From: Enterococcus columbae | GTDB lineage: Bacteria; Bacillota; Bacilli; Lactobacillales; Enterococcaceae | Assembly: GCA_020742395.1 (NCBI GenBank) | Contig: DYWZ01000061.1 | Location: 16,216 to 80,215, forward strand | Reading direction: 5' to 3' | DNA: 64,000 bases | Shown: positions 63,837 to 64,000 of the stretch, in pieces | Layout of the letters: each line of letters starts with the position of its first letter | Numbering within the stretch: position 1 is the stretch's first letter | Position numbers and translations under genes: made by a program | Notes under the pieces: model-generated | The model's input: only the letters and a program-made list of their open reading frames with translations | Told to the model about the DNA's origin: nothing | Databases searched by the model: none

Positions 63837-64000
63837 TTACGCACTATAACTTGCTAAATTCAGACTTGTATTATAATCTCTATCCGCTATATATCCACAT
63901 TTATCACAATGGTACGTGCGGTCTGATAATTTTAAGTCTACTTTTTTATGCCCACATTTATGGCATAACTTAGAACTTGGATAGAATTTATCTGCTTCCA
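63837..64000 (-). CDS. tnpB: TnpB (IS200/IS605 OrfB), C-terminal part; truncated by window edge
   Basis: Minus-strand translation EADKFYPSSKLCHKCGHKKVDLKLSDRTYHCDKCGYIADRDYNTSLNLASYSA*: Zn ribbon CxxC...CxxC and RuvC-III DRDxN. Confidence 0.9.
   Translation of the reverse strand, partial: EADKFYPSSKLCHKCGHKKVDLKLSDRTYHCDKCGYIADRDYNTSLNLASYSA

Overview
The window is 64 kb of low-GC Bacillota chromosome. Gene content (rpoB-rpoC, cydABCD, ctsR-clpC, a Hol_Tox-type toxin, an enterocin-A-immunity-like gene) suggests Enterococcus or a close relative; this is inference, as no 16S is present. Most of it is housekeeping: oligopeptidase F, CopA ATPase, rpoB/rpoC, birA, a Na+/H+ antiporter, a CstR/CoA-disulfide reductase/rhodanese persulfide locus, ohrR-ohr, an ECF sigma/anti-sigma pair, flotillin/NfeD, glf, Kup, a POT transporter, cydABCD, glutathione reductase, U32 peptidases and ctsR-clpC. 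The most notable items are: (1) a gene-poor ~0.8 kb segment between clpC and the U32 peptidase genes (about 59.0-59.88 kb), containing three hairpins that each expose an AACGAC loop, a 25-nt direct repeat and nested inverted repeats; (2) an unannotated type I toxin-antitoxin locus at 11.40-11.75 kb, with a TxpA/Hol_Tox-like peptide, convergent consensus promoters and par-style direct repeats at both RNA 5' ends; (3) two near-intact genes broken by one change near the 5' end (a DXS-like gene with an in-frame TAA, and an OYE-family reductase with a 1-nt frameshift); (4) several regulator/operator pairs readable from sequence (ArsR, CstR, CtsR, OhrR, cop box); (5) the 3' end of a TnpB (IS200/IS605) at the right edge with a putative omega-RNA/right-end region abutting a TetR gene. 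All calls come from reading the sequence and ORF translations; no database search was run.
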